From an uncultured Bacilli bacterium (GTDB taxonomy: Bacteria > Bacillota_I > Bacilli_A > RF39 > UBA660): a stretch of 64,000 nucleotides of DNA. This document shows positions 34,801 through 43,055 of the stretch, piece by piece; position 1 is the first letter of the stretch; each line of letters begins with the position of its first letter. The stretch is taken from assembly GCA_949425635.1 (NCBI GenBank), contig CASPWD010000008.1, positions 46,832 through 110,831 of the forward strand, given 5' to 3'. The position numbers and the translations under genes are program-made. The notes below the pieces were generated by a model, which ran no database searches, was not told the DNA's origin, and was given only the letters and a program-made list of their open reading frames with translations.

Positions 34801-37553
34801 CTGCTTCCATCTGTAAAGTAAGTTCCTGCTGCTACAGCATTCTCACCTACTAAAGTACCAAAACGGTCCATTACAAATTTCCAGTCTTCTTTACAAGTTA
34901 CACGACAATACTTATTATCATCATAGTCTGGAAGATTTCTTGGATTTCCTTGATCATCTACTTTTTCAAAATCTTCATCATTAGATGGACTTGAAGGATT
35001 AGATAAGTCAAGGTAATCTGTAGTATTAACTACACATTCACCTAAATTATCCTCATCGCCATCTTTACCTTCTTGAATTACATATGTTTCTGTTGTCCCA
35101 TTTTCATCACTTGGATCATAAGAACATACACTAGCAAAAGTTGTGTATGTACACTCGCTTCCACAAACTTTTTCTTCTACATATTCATTTGTAAAATAAT
35201 CACAACATCCTGCTGCTCTAAATACCTCTTTATTAAATTGTGTATCAGAACAACTATCCTCTGTACAATTGTCTTGATTTAGGGATTCTAGTAATTCAGC
35301 ACTACAAGCTTGTGAAGTTGGTTCAATTGGGAAGTAAATATAGATAAGATTTTCATTTTCACTAAGGTCGAATACTACCAATCTTTGATATGTATCTCCA
35401 GTTGCTGGTGAAATTAAGAATATATTATCAACAGAATTTGGACCATCATATTGCAATTTAAAGCTATATTTCTTTTGGTCTTCTTTTGTTTTAGGTAATT
35501 TTAAACCAATTGTACTTCCAACATTTATTTCAATTTCATAATCATATACAACTCCTGTACTTCCACTTGTTGTATCATCCCCATCTTCCTCAGTAGTAGT
35601 TGTTGTTGAAGAACTAGTCCTAGTAAAGCTTTTTACATTACATGTTACATTTCCATCACCATCACATGGATCAAAATCAACATCTGATTCCTCATTTCTT
35701 AACGGAATTGTAAGAGTTCCTTTGTATGTTAATTTATAACTGTCGCTGCCTGTTTTTTCGAATTGAGGATATCCATCGTCTATGTGTCTTGTTAATTTAT
35801 TAGGTTGTTCGTTTTCACTTTCAGCAGCATATTTTTCTAGAATTTCAACTGCAACTGCTTTAATATCATCTTTGCCACTTTTCCAATTTAATTTGTTAAC
35901 TGCATCAGTCGCTGATTCGCCAGCTCTTAGAGCTTTGGCAATTTTTTGATATTCTTTTAAGTGGGCTTCATATTTAGCATCTGATCTATCTACTGCATTA
36001 GATTGTCCAGAATATATTGCAACTGCACGTACTGCGACATGTGAACCAATTCTAGTGGCACTATCCTTATCAGCAAATTCTTCAGCTTCAAATTTCGAAA
36101 TATAATTTATAACTTTTCTAAAATCCGCTTTTAGCTTTTCATTACTTTTTTTGTATAAAGTTGATACTGATGTAGCTGGGCCACTACGGCCTGGATCTAA
36201 ACAGAATGCAACATAATGTGATGTATCTCCGCTACAAGTAGATTGAACGTTGAATACAGCACTTGTCATAGGATCTCCAGAATCTGTAGTTGCAAATGGT
36301 GCGCTTTGTTCTCCTGCTGTTACATTAAAGGTATCGCACCCACCAGATAAGAATGAGCCTTCTTCATTAGTAGCATCATTTTTCCCTACAATAATTGCTG
36401 AAGATGTATCAATAATAAATTCGTCATCCCCATTTTGAGAATTACCTTGGCCTTGAGACTCTACTGTAATTTTATAAATATAATCTTTACCATCATCACC
36501 CGTAACTACAACTTCAATTGGTGTTCCTTCAGTTAATTTATTACCTGTTATTTGACATTCATTATTTCTGAAACTTGCGCCAACATAAGATGAATCTTCA
36601 CTTGTACATCCAGTTATATTAACACCAGATTTAACAATGGCTGCTGTTTTATTTAAAAATATTTTTTTAAATTTTACGTCGTCACCACTACTTGATATCA
36701 TTCCTTTTTTTCTATACACATATGTACCACCATCGTGTGTTACAGTACCAGAAGAAACTTCAGTATTTCCTTTAAACCAACCATAGTTACTTGCGTCTTC
36801 TCCGAATCCTAATGTTGGAGTTGGTAAGGATACAGATTCACTAGCTTGTTCAGCAAAATGTGACCATCCATCTTGATTACGTTGCCAGTCTCCACCTAGC
36901 GATACTGATGCTGGCGATTGAACAACGATTGTAACATATGGAGCTGTATAGTAGCATGCGACATAGGCTTTTCCTGGTTGAGCCGTCAAGCTTTTGCTAT
37001 AGCCGTTACAATTTTCTTGCTTTAAGGATTGCATATTACGATTTTCTGTTTCTTTCCATCCCCCAAAAGTTCCGTATGAAGCGTCTGGAAGTTTACAATC
37101 ACTAGGCAGAGCTCCACCTGATGATGAAAGCCAATGACTTCCTTGATGTCTCCACGCACTTCCGAAGGAACATGTTGCTCCTGTACCTGGTTGAGCCACA
37201 GCATCTCCAGAAAGATTCACTCCAGCTTCTTCTAAGGTTTGACTACTGATATTGATAGTCGCCTTAGTTTTAGCACCATCACTTGTATCACATGTGATAG
37301 TTATTGTTTGATCTGAGCCTGTACCAGTCCACTCATTTTTTATTTGAACTCCTGCAGAAGTTGTTGTTACTGAAACTCCTGCTAAAGCTGGGCTAATGGA
37401 ACAATTCGTTGCACCATCAAAATAGTCAGGAATTGATTGAGTTTTTCCTTTATAAAGTGTAAAGAGCGTAGAATCCGCAAAAACTGGACTCATAGAAGTT
37501 AAAAAGCATGCAAATGCAAATAATATAATATTTTTATAATTATTTTTTTTCAT
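31854..37553 (-). CDS. Giant secreted Cys-rich protein of the Tad unit
   Basis: A 1899-residue protein, the largest in the window. A signal peptide (NIILFAFACFLTSMSPVFA) is followed by beta-rich modules rich in Thr, Ser and Asp. At about residues 440-455 lies HYVAFCLDPGRSGP, and about 65 residues later AIYSGQSNA. A Cys in a CLDPG context followed by a distal Gln resembles thioester adhesin domains, but this is uncertain. Further regions have dozens of Cys, for example CCDYFTNEYVEEKVCGSEC. The C-terminus is soluble (GEHVITRLAFK), with no membrane helix or sorting signal. I chose ATG 37551..37553 after GAGGAGTGCGTAAT, 1 bp past the previous stop. It is cotranscribed with the pilus genes, so a pilus-tip adhesin is plausible. 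Family not recognised. Confidence 0.75.
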   Translation of the reverse strand: MKKNNYKNIILFAFACFLTSMSPVFADSTLFTLYKGKTQSIPDYFDGATNCSISPALAGVSVTTTSAGVQIKNEWTGTGSDQTITITCDTSDGAKTKATINISSQTLEEAGVNLSGDAVAQPGTGATCSFGSAWRHQGSHWLSSSGGALPSDCKLPDASYGTFGGWKETENRNMQSLKQENCNGYSKSLTAQPGKAYVACYYTAPYVTIVVQSPASVSLGGDWQRNQDGWSHFAEQASESVSLPTPTLGFGEDASNYGWFKGNTEVSSGTVTHDGGTYVYRKKGMISSSGDDVKFKKIFLNKTAAIVKSGVNITGCTSEDSSYVGASFRNNECQITGNKLTEGTPIEVVVTGDDGKDYIYKITVESQGQGNSQNGDDEFIIDTSSAIIVGKNDATNEEGSFLSGGCDTFNVTAGEQSAPFATTDSGDPMTSAVFNVQSTCSGDTSHYVAFCLDPGRSGPATSVSTLYKKSNEKLKADFRKVINYISKFEAEEFADKDSATRIGSHVAVRAVAIYSGQSNAVDRSDAKYEAHLKEYQKIAKALRAGESATDAVNKLNWKSGKDDIKAVAVEILEKYAAESENEQPNKLTRHIDDGYPQFEKTGSDSYKLTYKGTLTIPLRNEESDVDFDPCDGDGNVTCNVKSFTRTSSSTTTTTEEDGDDTTSGSTGVVYDYEIEINVGSTIGLKLPKTKEDQKKYSFKLQYDGPNSVDNIFLISPATGDTYQRLVVFDLSENENLIYIYFPIEPTSQACSAELLESLNQDNCTEDSCSDTQFNKEVFRAAGCCDYFTNEYVEEKVCGSECTYTTFASVCSYDPSDENGTTETYVIQEGKDGDEDNLGECVVNTTDYLDLSNPSSPSNDEDFEKVDDQGNPRNLPDYDDNKYCRVTCKEDWKFVMDRFGTLVGENAVAAGTYFTDGSSVYMQGSKTCFTNYIDYDSFNDEEVQLSQKVLDQYNEYSKNSHVLTEIELRREFDDDNASFSEAPHLTHGSLEKNTSRTTTSNQVCIQNFTCAESYGSEWEYSSGECRKEVTCGEDEEGPCYDYKDVQCAFKGNAYSYEISVSQSKLQDHTTEGGDKLYAGDQHTKVDHKKAGEADYNSEIEPGTETEAKDNYTASAKLECEITEADADDGDGATGEYKCNLTTTVNGETSEEEVYPTCKEYADNDTVTSPQGDTVSLKNVDNIDKSCNATAFDKTFFEEYSNSFTTDEKGNLSGFQQLADNVQELAKELILAAKEQLNSLTAQIYKNDDDMFNCQHFQLYNFSEGISCQVKIDTKYNNVDGGDVSLGKNREYVTINADYDPTVSYTYDEDAFMTILKDDNILIEYEDKNDKIFKEVTVEGTDFGTTGSDQITGTFEVGGIQDKVNSSNVNNDASPVNKLDAKKDTYANSCGVRVRFTDLDDNEYELDHDYLETKYYNPDAIWTEESEEEKTYGGDGSDTVDVAKKTISLCTIFNDPSTKVTEMTYVGNKEGGGHTVFSTTSEWKPEWYGGKCYKVTLRYLKANYIKQTISNSSFYKTKGSWFVRTSDVKEHGDDLDDAIDNANDRSSSLHYEHTELEYSYWSLLGTGFNVFPIGITTPRNLYQYIYYFGDIGSYDDSSLGRLMGTEKSIITINKRYCFYEIYEDICKCCGDTINTHYDEGEIQITKEFLNNNGLNYPLNEKDAIENSMKLNPDASISFSTSSVALGDLDSDTGRELGNNWSDSSPMFVDGNNFTTEKGSILKEIIEEQGESIYETSESSNNSMIEYRFKLTPDTMGKIRNYNLENGYEINYQNLTVYGKYSISAINEDGTLANSASNFSAPDDILNNKVSTFIHLGSKFLEDEIYSYGDGVVITTLANRKDDDNVCQVTKADLGNGNAETGVEAIRNKMKNENCRWIDYIEENSENKNKYGEHVITRLAFK

Positions 37554-37554
37554 A

Positions 37555-38301
37555 TTACGCACTCCTCTTCTTTCTAAGAATTAATATTGTAAGTATTACT
37601 CCTATCGCAACAATAATTCCAACAATAATATATTTGTTTTTAGAAACTGCAGATATTGTTCCACTTAACAAATTATTATCTTCAGAATCTATTCCATCAC
37701 TATCTTCTACTTGATTTGTTAATTTACTTTTATAATCATCAACTCTGTTATAGAATGTTTCGCCATCTACTGCAAAAGTTGTATACTTTTGGCACAAATA
37801 GAATTCTGGAATCTCTTCACAAGCTTCTAATTCTGAATATGAATTATATCTTGGTAAAGTCATCTTGAATGTTCTTAAAACTCTTGTTGAACATCCATAT
37901 GAGTCTGAATAAATTGTAAATTCATAAGTTATTGGTTCTTTTTGTGCAGGTTGTCTAATTGTAGCAGAACCATCTGGGGCAACATCGTCTAACGTGATGA
38001 TATGCTCATCTTTACTAATGTTTGCACCTGAAGATACAACTTTTACATACATATTACTTGTAATATTGTAAATTTTTATATCTAAGATATTTCTAGTTAC
38101 TGTTGTAGCTCCCGTTTCAGCATCTGGATCAGTTAATTTAACTATCTCATCTGGGATATAAGAAACACGTATATTAGATGCTTGAGTCCTTAATTTATTA
38201 AAATTGACAGCATTACAAGTGTTATCTTCTTCTGCAAAAACATTTCCTAAAAAAAGAAATGAGCTTGCTATTATGATTAATAAAAATCTGTAATTTTTCA
38301 T
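37555..38301 (-). CDS. Membrane-anchored surface protein, first gene of the Tad unit
   Basis: A 248-residue protein: signal peptide (FLLIIIASSFLFLGNVFA), an extracytoplasmic beta-rich domain of about 190 residues with four to five Cys, then a C-terminal membrane helix (YIIVGIIVAIGVILTILIL) and RKKRSA. No sortase motif. Its stop is separated by one base from the giant gene's ATG, so the two are translationally coupled and may form a complex. Not recognised as a known family. Confidence 0.72.
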   Translation of the reverse strand: MKNYRFLLIIIASSFLFLGNVFAEEDNTCNAVNFNKLRTQASNIRVSYIPDEIVKLTDPDAETGATTVTRNILDIKIYNITSNMYVKVVSSGANISKDEHIITLDDVAPDGSATIRQPAQKEPITYEFTIYSDSYGCSTRVLRTFKMTLPRYNSYSELEACEEIPEFYLCQKYTTFAVDGETFYNRVDDYKSKLTNQVEDSDGIDSEDNNLLSGTISAVSKNKYIIVGIIVAIGVILTILILRKKRSA

Positions 38302-38327
38302 AAAACACCAACCTTATTCTAAATACA

Positions 38328-38356
38328 ATTTTACCATTAACTTATTAAAATAACAA
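38328..38356 (-). promoter_or_regulatory. Promoter of the large Tad unit
   Basis: Minus strand TTGTTA, 17 bp, TAAAAT with a TGG extended -10, about 27 bp upstream of the first ATG. Confidence 0.7.
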
Positions 38357-38567
38357 CAATAAATTGAGTTCTTTTTTGCTATTATAAGGCGACTTTATTT
38401 CCTTATATAATATGGGACTAAATGTAAGATGAAAAAATACTTGATTTTAGATATATTTTAAATAAGTTGATTCGGCTCTAGTATTTTTATGTTAAATTAC
38501 ATGTTATTTGTATATCGTATGTTTGATAATGAAATTAAAATGTGGTATATTTATTTGGGTGGTAGAA

Positions 38568-39023
38568 ATGAAAAATAAGGTAATTATGGTTATTATAATC
38601 TTAATACTAACTATTGCTATTGGTAGTTTAGTTTATGCTGGTATTTCTTTAACTAAAGAAAATAATGAGGAAGATAGTCATCTTGTAGAAATTTCATTTG
38701 ATGAGTTACAAGAAAAAATTGATAATAAAGAAACATTTATTTTATTGATGTCTCAAACTACTTGTTCTCATTGTGCTGAATATAAACCAGTATTCAAAAA
38801 AGTTCTAACTAAGTATGATATTACAGCATATGAAATATCTACTGACTTATTAAGTAAAGAAGAAAATGCTTTAATAAAGGATATAGCGAATATAAGCGGA
38901 ACACCAACAACAGTATTTATATTTGATGGTGAAGAAAAAAATACTGCCAATCGTTTAGTTGGTGCTGCACAAGAATCTAAAATAGTTAGTAGATTAAAAG
39001 CATTAGGTTATATTGAAGAATAA
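38568..39023 (+). CDS. Membrane-anchored thioredoxin-like protein
   Basis: A 151-residue protein with an N-terminal membrane helix (VIMVIIILILTIAIGSLVYA), then a thioredoxin fold. The redox motif is TTCSHCAEYKP (C-x-x-C with Ser-His between) and the cis-Pro region is GTPTTVFIFDGEE. It probably acts outside the membrane in disulfide exchange, which fits the Cys-rich pilus proteins encoded divergently next door. I prefer ATG 38568..38570, because GGTGGTAGAA lies directly upstream; the frame is open 20 codons further upstream without an SD. Confidence 0.82.
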   Translation: MKNKVIMVIIILILTIAIGSLVYAGISLTKENNEEDSHLVEISFDELQEKIDNKETFILLMSQTTCSHCAEYKPVFKKVLTKYDITAYEISTDLLSKEENALIKDIANISGTPTTVFIFDGEEKNTANRLVGAAQESKIVSRLKALGYIEE

Positions 39024-39033
39024 GGAGTAGTTT

Positions 39034-39750
39034 ATGAATTCTGAAAATTTAGTTAAGATAAAAAATATAATTAATTTCGAAGGGTTCTTTAAAGGTATAT
39101 TGATAGTGTTTTCATATTTTATAATGATGGCTATATTTAGTATACCTTTTCTTTTTTTATTTGAAAAAGAATTAATTGGTATGGAGTTGGCTAATATAGG
39201 TATATATTTTCTTCTTACCCTATTTTATTCTCTTATATATAGGAAAGAACTCATTAAAGATTTTAAAGATTTCAAAAAAAATTATAAAGATATTTTAAAA
39301 ACAACATTTAAGTTTTGGTTAGTTGGCTTTATAATTATGTCTTTTTCTTCATTGGTAATAAGTTATCTCAACATTGATGCAAATTTAAATCAAGAGGAAA
39401 ATATAAATATGTTAAAAAGTATGCCTTTAGTAGAAGTTTTATGTGCTTGTTTATTTGCTCCTATAACTGAAGAATTGGTATTTAGAAGAGGATTAAAAAA
39501 CTTATCTAGCAATAAGCATATATATGCAATTATATCTGGACTAATATTTGCTTTTCTACATGTTTTTACTTCTATAAATGATATTAATAGTTTAATAATG
39601 TTTATTTATATTATTCCATATGGAGCTTTAGGGATTGTTTTTGGTTATGCTTATAGAAAGACAGATAATATTTATGGAACAATGATTATGCATGCTTTAC
39701 ATAATGCTATATCATTAACTGAAATATTACTGATTGGGTGTATACTATGA
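39034..39750 (+). CDS. CPBP family intramembrane metalloprotease
   Basis: A 238-residue protein with six or more membrane helices. The CPBP (CAAX protease/Abi) motifs are PITEELVFRRGL (E-E-x-x-x-R), LIFAFLHVF (F-x-x-x-H) and MHALHNAIS (H-x-x-x-N). Such proteins cleave within membranes; roles include prenyl-protein processing and bacteriocin immunity. Substrate unknown. SD is AAGGAGTAG. Its stop overlaps the next start (ATGA). Confidence 0.87.
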   Translation: MNSENLVKIKNIINFEGFFKGILIVFSYFIMMAIFSIPFLFLFEKELIGMELANIGIYFLLTLFYSLIYRKELIKDFKDFKKNYKDILKTTFKFWLVGFIIMSFSSLVISYLNIDANLNQEENINMLKSMPLVEVLCACLFAPITEELVFRRGLKNLSSNKHIYAIISGLIFAFLHVFTSINDINSLIMFIYIIPYGALGIVFGYAYRKTDNIYGTMIMHALHNAISLTEILLIGCIL

Positions 39751-40721
39751 AAAATGAAAAAAATATATCTAGATCTATAAAATATAGCAAAGAAGATTAT
39801 TATGAAAAAGATGTTCAAGAAGACATTCAAAACAATAATATCGAAATAAATGAAGAAAACGATGAAAAAAGTTCTTCCTTAAAAAAAATATTAGGAATTA
39901 TAATTATAATAGGATTACTTGTTATTAGTTATGCGTGCTTTATTGAACCAGCTATGCTTGAAGTTAAAGAATATAAAGTAGAAAGTAAAGTATTACCTGA
40001 TACATTTCATGGTTTAAAAATAGTTCAATTTTCTGACGTTCATTATGGTACAACGATAAATAAAAAACAACTAGATAAAGTTGTAAGTAGGATTAATCAA
40101 TTAAAGCCAGACATCATTGTTTTTACAGGAGATTTAATTGATAAAAACATTGTAACTACTGAGGAAATTGAAAATGAAATAATTGAATCTTTAACAAATT
40201 TAGAATGTACTTTATATAAATATGCTATATATGGAAATGAAGATGTTTTAAATGAAAAGTATAAGGATATAATAACTAAAGCTGATTTTAAATTATTAGA
40301 TGACGAGTCTACTCTACTTTATTACAAAGGAAATATCCCAATACTAGTCACAGGTTTTAATTCTATGGAAACAAATCCTAATTATACAATCTTAACTAAT
40401 TTAGTAGATAATCAAGATACTTCTGCATATTATAAGATTGTATTAAGTCACGAACCAGATAGTTTTGAGAAGTATAGTATTTATAAACCTAATTTAGTCT
40501 TGAGCGGACATTCTTTAGGGGGATTAATAAAATTGCCTTTATTAAAACCGATGTTTTTAAATGAAGGTGCCAAAAAATATTATGAAGATTATTATTCTAT
40601 AGATAATACAGACTTGTTTGTCTCTAGTGGATTAGGAACTCAAGGAATTAATGCAAGGTTTAATAATAGTCCTTCTATAAATTTATTTAGATTATATAAA
40701 GAAAATGAATCCGACAATTAA
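39747..40721 (+). CDS. Membrane-anchored YkuE-like metallophosphoesterase with altered metal motifs
   Basis: A 324-residue protein: an acidic, Lys-rich cytoplasmic N-terminus, one membrane helix (ILGIIIIIGLLVISYACFI), then a phosphoesterase domain. VQFSDVHYGTT and VFTGDLIDKN are intact. The usual GNHD reads YGNED, and GHTHGG reads GHSLGG, so two expected His ligands are missing. LSHEPDSF is kept. YkuE-type enzymes act on envelope phosphoesters. The changes could mean altered metal use or loss of activity. The start is the ATG in the ATGA overlap at 39747; a GTG nine bases earlier is an alternative. Confidence 0.8.
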   Translation: MKNEKNISRSIKYSKEDYYEKDVQEDIQNNNIEINEENDEKSSSLKKILGIIIIIGLLVISYACFIEPAMLEVKEYKVESKVLPDTFHGLKIVQFSDVHYGTTINKKQLDKVVSRINQLKPDIIVFTGDLIDKNIVTTEEIENEIIESLTNLECTLYKYAIYGNEDVLNEKYKDIITKADFKLLDDESTLLYYKGNIPILVTGFNSMETNPNYTILTNLVDNQDTSAYYKIVLSHEPDSFEKYSIYKPNLVLSGHSLGGLIKLPLLKPMFLNEGAKKYYEDYYSIDNTDLFVSSGLGTQGINARFNNSPSINLFRLYKENESDN

Positions 40722-40738
40722 GCGGATTCATTTTCTTT
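40698..40738. terminator. Bidirectional terminator between convergent genes, coding on both strands
   Basis: A perfect 16-bp inverted repeat (AAAGAAAATGAATCCG and its complement) has a 9-nt loop that contains both stop codons. The plus strand continues with T residues. Each arm is coding, so both proteins end in the same Lys-Glu-Asn-Glu-Ser. Confidence 0.88.
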
Positions 40739-41599
40739 TTCCCATCTTGCATAAATACCACAAGGTAGAATCAATTCACTATTTTTCATAGGTAAACCTA
40801 TTTCATCACTGCTAACAATTCCTTTGTGTTTTTTGTTAACTGTTAAATTCAGTACATTTTCTAAAACTGTCATTGATAATCCTGTTGTATATGAGTTTAT
40901 CAAGAATAGTATTGGATCGTCTGACAATATTTCTGTACACAACTCTATTAATGGATATAAGTCACGCTCTATATCCCAAACTTCACCATTCGCTCCACGA
41001 CCGAATGATGGAGGATCCATTAAAATAATGTCATATTTATTTCCTCTTCTTATTTCTCTTTTAACAAATTTAACAACATCATCAACAAGAAATCTAATAG
41101 GTTTATCTGATAAGCCACAAGAAGCAACATTTTCCTTAGCCCAGTCAACCATACCACGTGATGAATCAACATGAACTACTTCTGCTCCTGCTGCAAGAGC
41201 GGCACAAGAAGCAGCACCAGTATATGCAAATAAATTAAGAACTTTTACAGGACGATTAGCTTTAGTAATTTTTTCTCTTATCATATTCCAGTTATAAGCT
41301 TGCTCAGGAAATAAACCTGTATGTTTAAAGCCCATTAATTTAATATTAAAAGTTAAGTCACGATAATGTACAGGCCATGAAGATGGTAATTTATGATTTA
41401 ATACTTCCCATGATCCACCACCTTTGTTACTACGATGATAAGTAGCGTCTACTTTATTCCAATATTCAGGATGTTCTTTTGTATTCCAAATAATTTGAGG
41501 ATCTGGTCTTAGTAATTCTTTGCCATTCCAATTTTCTAATTTCATTCCTTCAGCCATATCAAGAATCTGATATTCTGTAAAGTCATTAACTAATTTCAT
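40718..41599 (-). CDS. Class I SAM-dependent RNA methyltransferase (RlmI/RlmK-like)
   Basis: A 293-residue methyltransferase. The SAM-binding motif is LNLFAYTGAASCAALAAGAE, followed by VVHVDSSRGMVDWAKENV. The catalytic motif is DIILMDPPSFGRG. It belongs to the COG1092-like family of 23S rRNA cytosine/guanine methyltransferases but lacks the N-terminal PUA domain, hence the short length. Exact nucleotide target unknown. Its stop lies in the shared palindrome with the convergent phosphoesterase gene. SD is GAAGGTGA. Confidence 0.85.
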   Translation of the reverse strand: MKLVNDFTEYQILDMAEGMKLENWNGKELLRPDPQIIWNTKEHPEYWNKVDATYHRSNKGGGSWEVLNHKLPSSWPVHYRDLTFNIKLMGFKHTGLFPEQAYNWNMIREKITKANRPVKVLNLFAYTGAASCAALAAGAEVVHVDSSRGMVDWAKENVASCGLSDKPIRFLVDDVVKFVKREIRRGNKYDIILMDPPSFGRGANGEVWDIERDLYPLIELCTEILSDDPILFLINSYTTGLSMTVLENVLNLTVNKKHKGIVSSDEIGLPMKNSELILPCGIYARWEKENESA

Positions 41600-41626
41600 T
41601 TAAATCACCTTCAAAACATAGTTATG

Positions 41627-41654
41627 ATTATAACATATATTATATTTTTTACAA
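41627..41654 (-). promoter_or_regulatory. Promoter of the methyltransferase gene
   Basis: Minus strand TTGTAA, 16 bp, TATAAT with a TGT extended -10. Confidence 0.65.
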
Positions 41655-41662
41655 ATTTATCT

Positions 41663-42409
41663 TTATAACTTATTATGAGAAGTTCCTTTATTTAATTTTT
41701 CATTTAAAGATTCTTCAAATTTATTTATAGAATCTTCTGCTACTCCTAAATTTATACGCATTGTTTTCGTATCAGTTATTCCTAATGTACGATACATTAC
41801 CTTAACTAGTCTTTCCAAATTTCTTATAAGTTCTTTATTTTGAGATAATCCACTGTCTTTTATTTCTGCTATAACCGCTTCATGGATAGTTTGTAATCTT
41901 TGGTATAAACGCCCTACTGCTTTAAAATATGTTGTTAAGTATCCCACATCTTTTGAATCTCTATTTACAAATATAAGTCTTGTTCCAAAATAATCTATAT
42001 TATCTTTTATATTTTCTAACATGTTTTCTAATTCTTCTTTATTTTTTTCACTACCTATGTTTAGAATATTTTGTTCAATACCATTAACTTCTAAAATAAA
42101 TGAAACTTGGGATTCTCCTTGAGATATTAGATTTTCTAAAATATTTAATTGATGCTCTTTATCTATAGGTGATATTGTTATATCATGTACAACGCTAGCT
42201 GTATCAAAGATTTTTAGTAAATCCATTAATTCTTCTTCACTAAATAAATCAAGATTGTTGTTAATTGTTTCTCCTAAATTTATTAGTTTGCTTATACAAT
42301 TATTCCATGCTTCATTTAAAGAAGAGTCAAGTTTTAAACGTGCTTTAAAGTTTTTTAAATTTAAAAGAAAACGTTTTTTTATATCTATATTGTTTATTGA
42401 TTGTTCCAT
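41663..42409 (-). CDS. Uncharacterised helical protein
   Basis: A 248-residue protein, predicted soluble and almost entirely helical, rich in Leu/Ile/Asn/Glu. Recognisable landmarks are FKARLKLDSSLNEAWNNCIS and LIFVNRDSKDVGYLTTYFKA. There is no signal peptide, cofactor motif or known catalytic pattern. It is 9 bp downstream of the membrane protein gene, so they may work together. Not recognised. Confidence 0.7.
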   Translation of the reverse strand: MEQSINNIDIKKRFLLNLKNFKARLKLDSSLNEAWNNCISKLINLGETINNNLDLFSEEELMDLLKIFDTASVVHDITISPIDKEHQLNILENLISQGESQVSFILEVNGIEQNILNIGSEKNKEELENMLENIKDNIDYFGTRLIFVNRDSKDVGYLTTYFKAVGRLYQRLQTIHEAVIAEIKDSGLSQNKELIRNLERLVKVMYRTLGITDTKTMRINLGVAEDSINKFEESLNEKLNKGTSHNKL

Positions 42410-42418
42410 TTTATCATC

Positions 42419-42946
42419 CTAACTATGTGTAATTAACGTTTTGGTGATAGGGTCAAATAATTCTAGGATTCCATGTATTAACATAAAGAAACCAATCACT
42501 ATTACTTGAACTGAACTAGTATATGCCAAGTTAATACTTGTTAGGATTCCTGCTAGAATAAATAAGCCCAAATTAAAAGCTCTAACCTTCCACATTCTAT
42601 CACGACGGTCATGATAATAATCAGCTTTTTTTAGTTTAACAATAGACATTAATGATATCCATAACATTAAAATAAAAGCAATGTGTTTAGGGTTTTCTCC
42701 AATATCAAAAATCAAATTAATTATTAGGACGATTAATGAAGCAAGAGCTGTGTGCAGTCCTTCATAATCTTTACTATTTTTTGTTAATATAAATTGAATA
42801 CTATTTAGAATTGTATATAAAGAAAATACAGCTATATTTAACCATTTAATATTTGTAATGTTGAATAATGGCAAGATTAAGAGAATAACCCCAATTAATA
42901 TAAGACACAATGCAATTGCCATATCTACTTTTTGTTTCTTTTTCAT
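42419..42946 (-). CDS. Six-helix small membrane protein (HdeD/DUF308-like)
   Basis: A 175-residue protein with six predicted membrane helices and few charged loops: IALCLILIGVILLILPL first, VIVIGFFMLIHGILELF last. The pattern of short helices with conserved Gly and the final GILEL resemble DUF308/HdeD proteins, but sequence support is weak. It probably forms an operon with the helical protein downstream. Confidence 0.65.
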   Translation of the reverse strand: MKKKQKVDMAIALCLILIGVILLILPLFNITNIKWLNIAVFSLYTILNSIQFILTKNSKDYEGLHTALASLIVLIINLIFDIGENPKHIAFILMLWISLMSIVKLKKADYYHDRRDRMWKVRAFNLGLFILAGILTSINLAYTSSVQVIVIGFFMLIHGILELFDPITKTLITHS

Positions 42947-42973
42947 ACTATCACCTTTTATCTTCTTTTGTTC

Positions 42974-42982
42974 ATTATAGCA
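42974..42982 (-). promoter_or_regulatory. Extended -10 promoter of the six-helix protein gene
   Basis: Minus strand TGCTATAAT; the -35 is poor. It is divergent from the phosphohexomutase promoter about 40 bp away. Confidence 0.5.
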
Positions 42983-43018
42983 TAAAAGTAATTAAGGTAG
43001 ATTAAAAGTTGTTATATA

Positions 43019-43027
43019 TGATATAAT
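43019..43027 (+). promoter_or_regulatory. Extended -10 promoter of the phosphohexomutase gene
   Basis: TGATATAAT on the plus strand, 28 bp before the ATG; no convincing -35. Confidence 0.5.
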
Positions 43028-43055
43028 TTTAGGAGAAATGGAGATGAATTAAAAT

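Noticed and set aside
35073..35282. Plus-strand frame opposite the Cys-rich part of the giant gene, which looks like a Cys-rich small protein
   Set aside because: The cysteines come from reading the complement of Thr/Ala codons of the giant gene; no SD or promoter.
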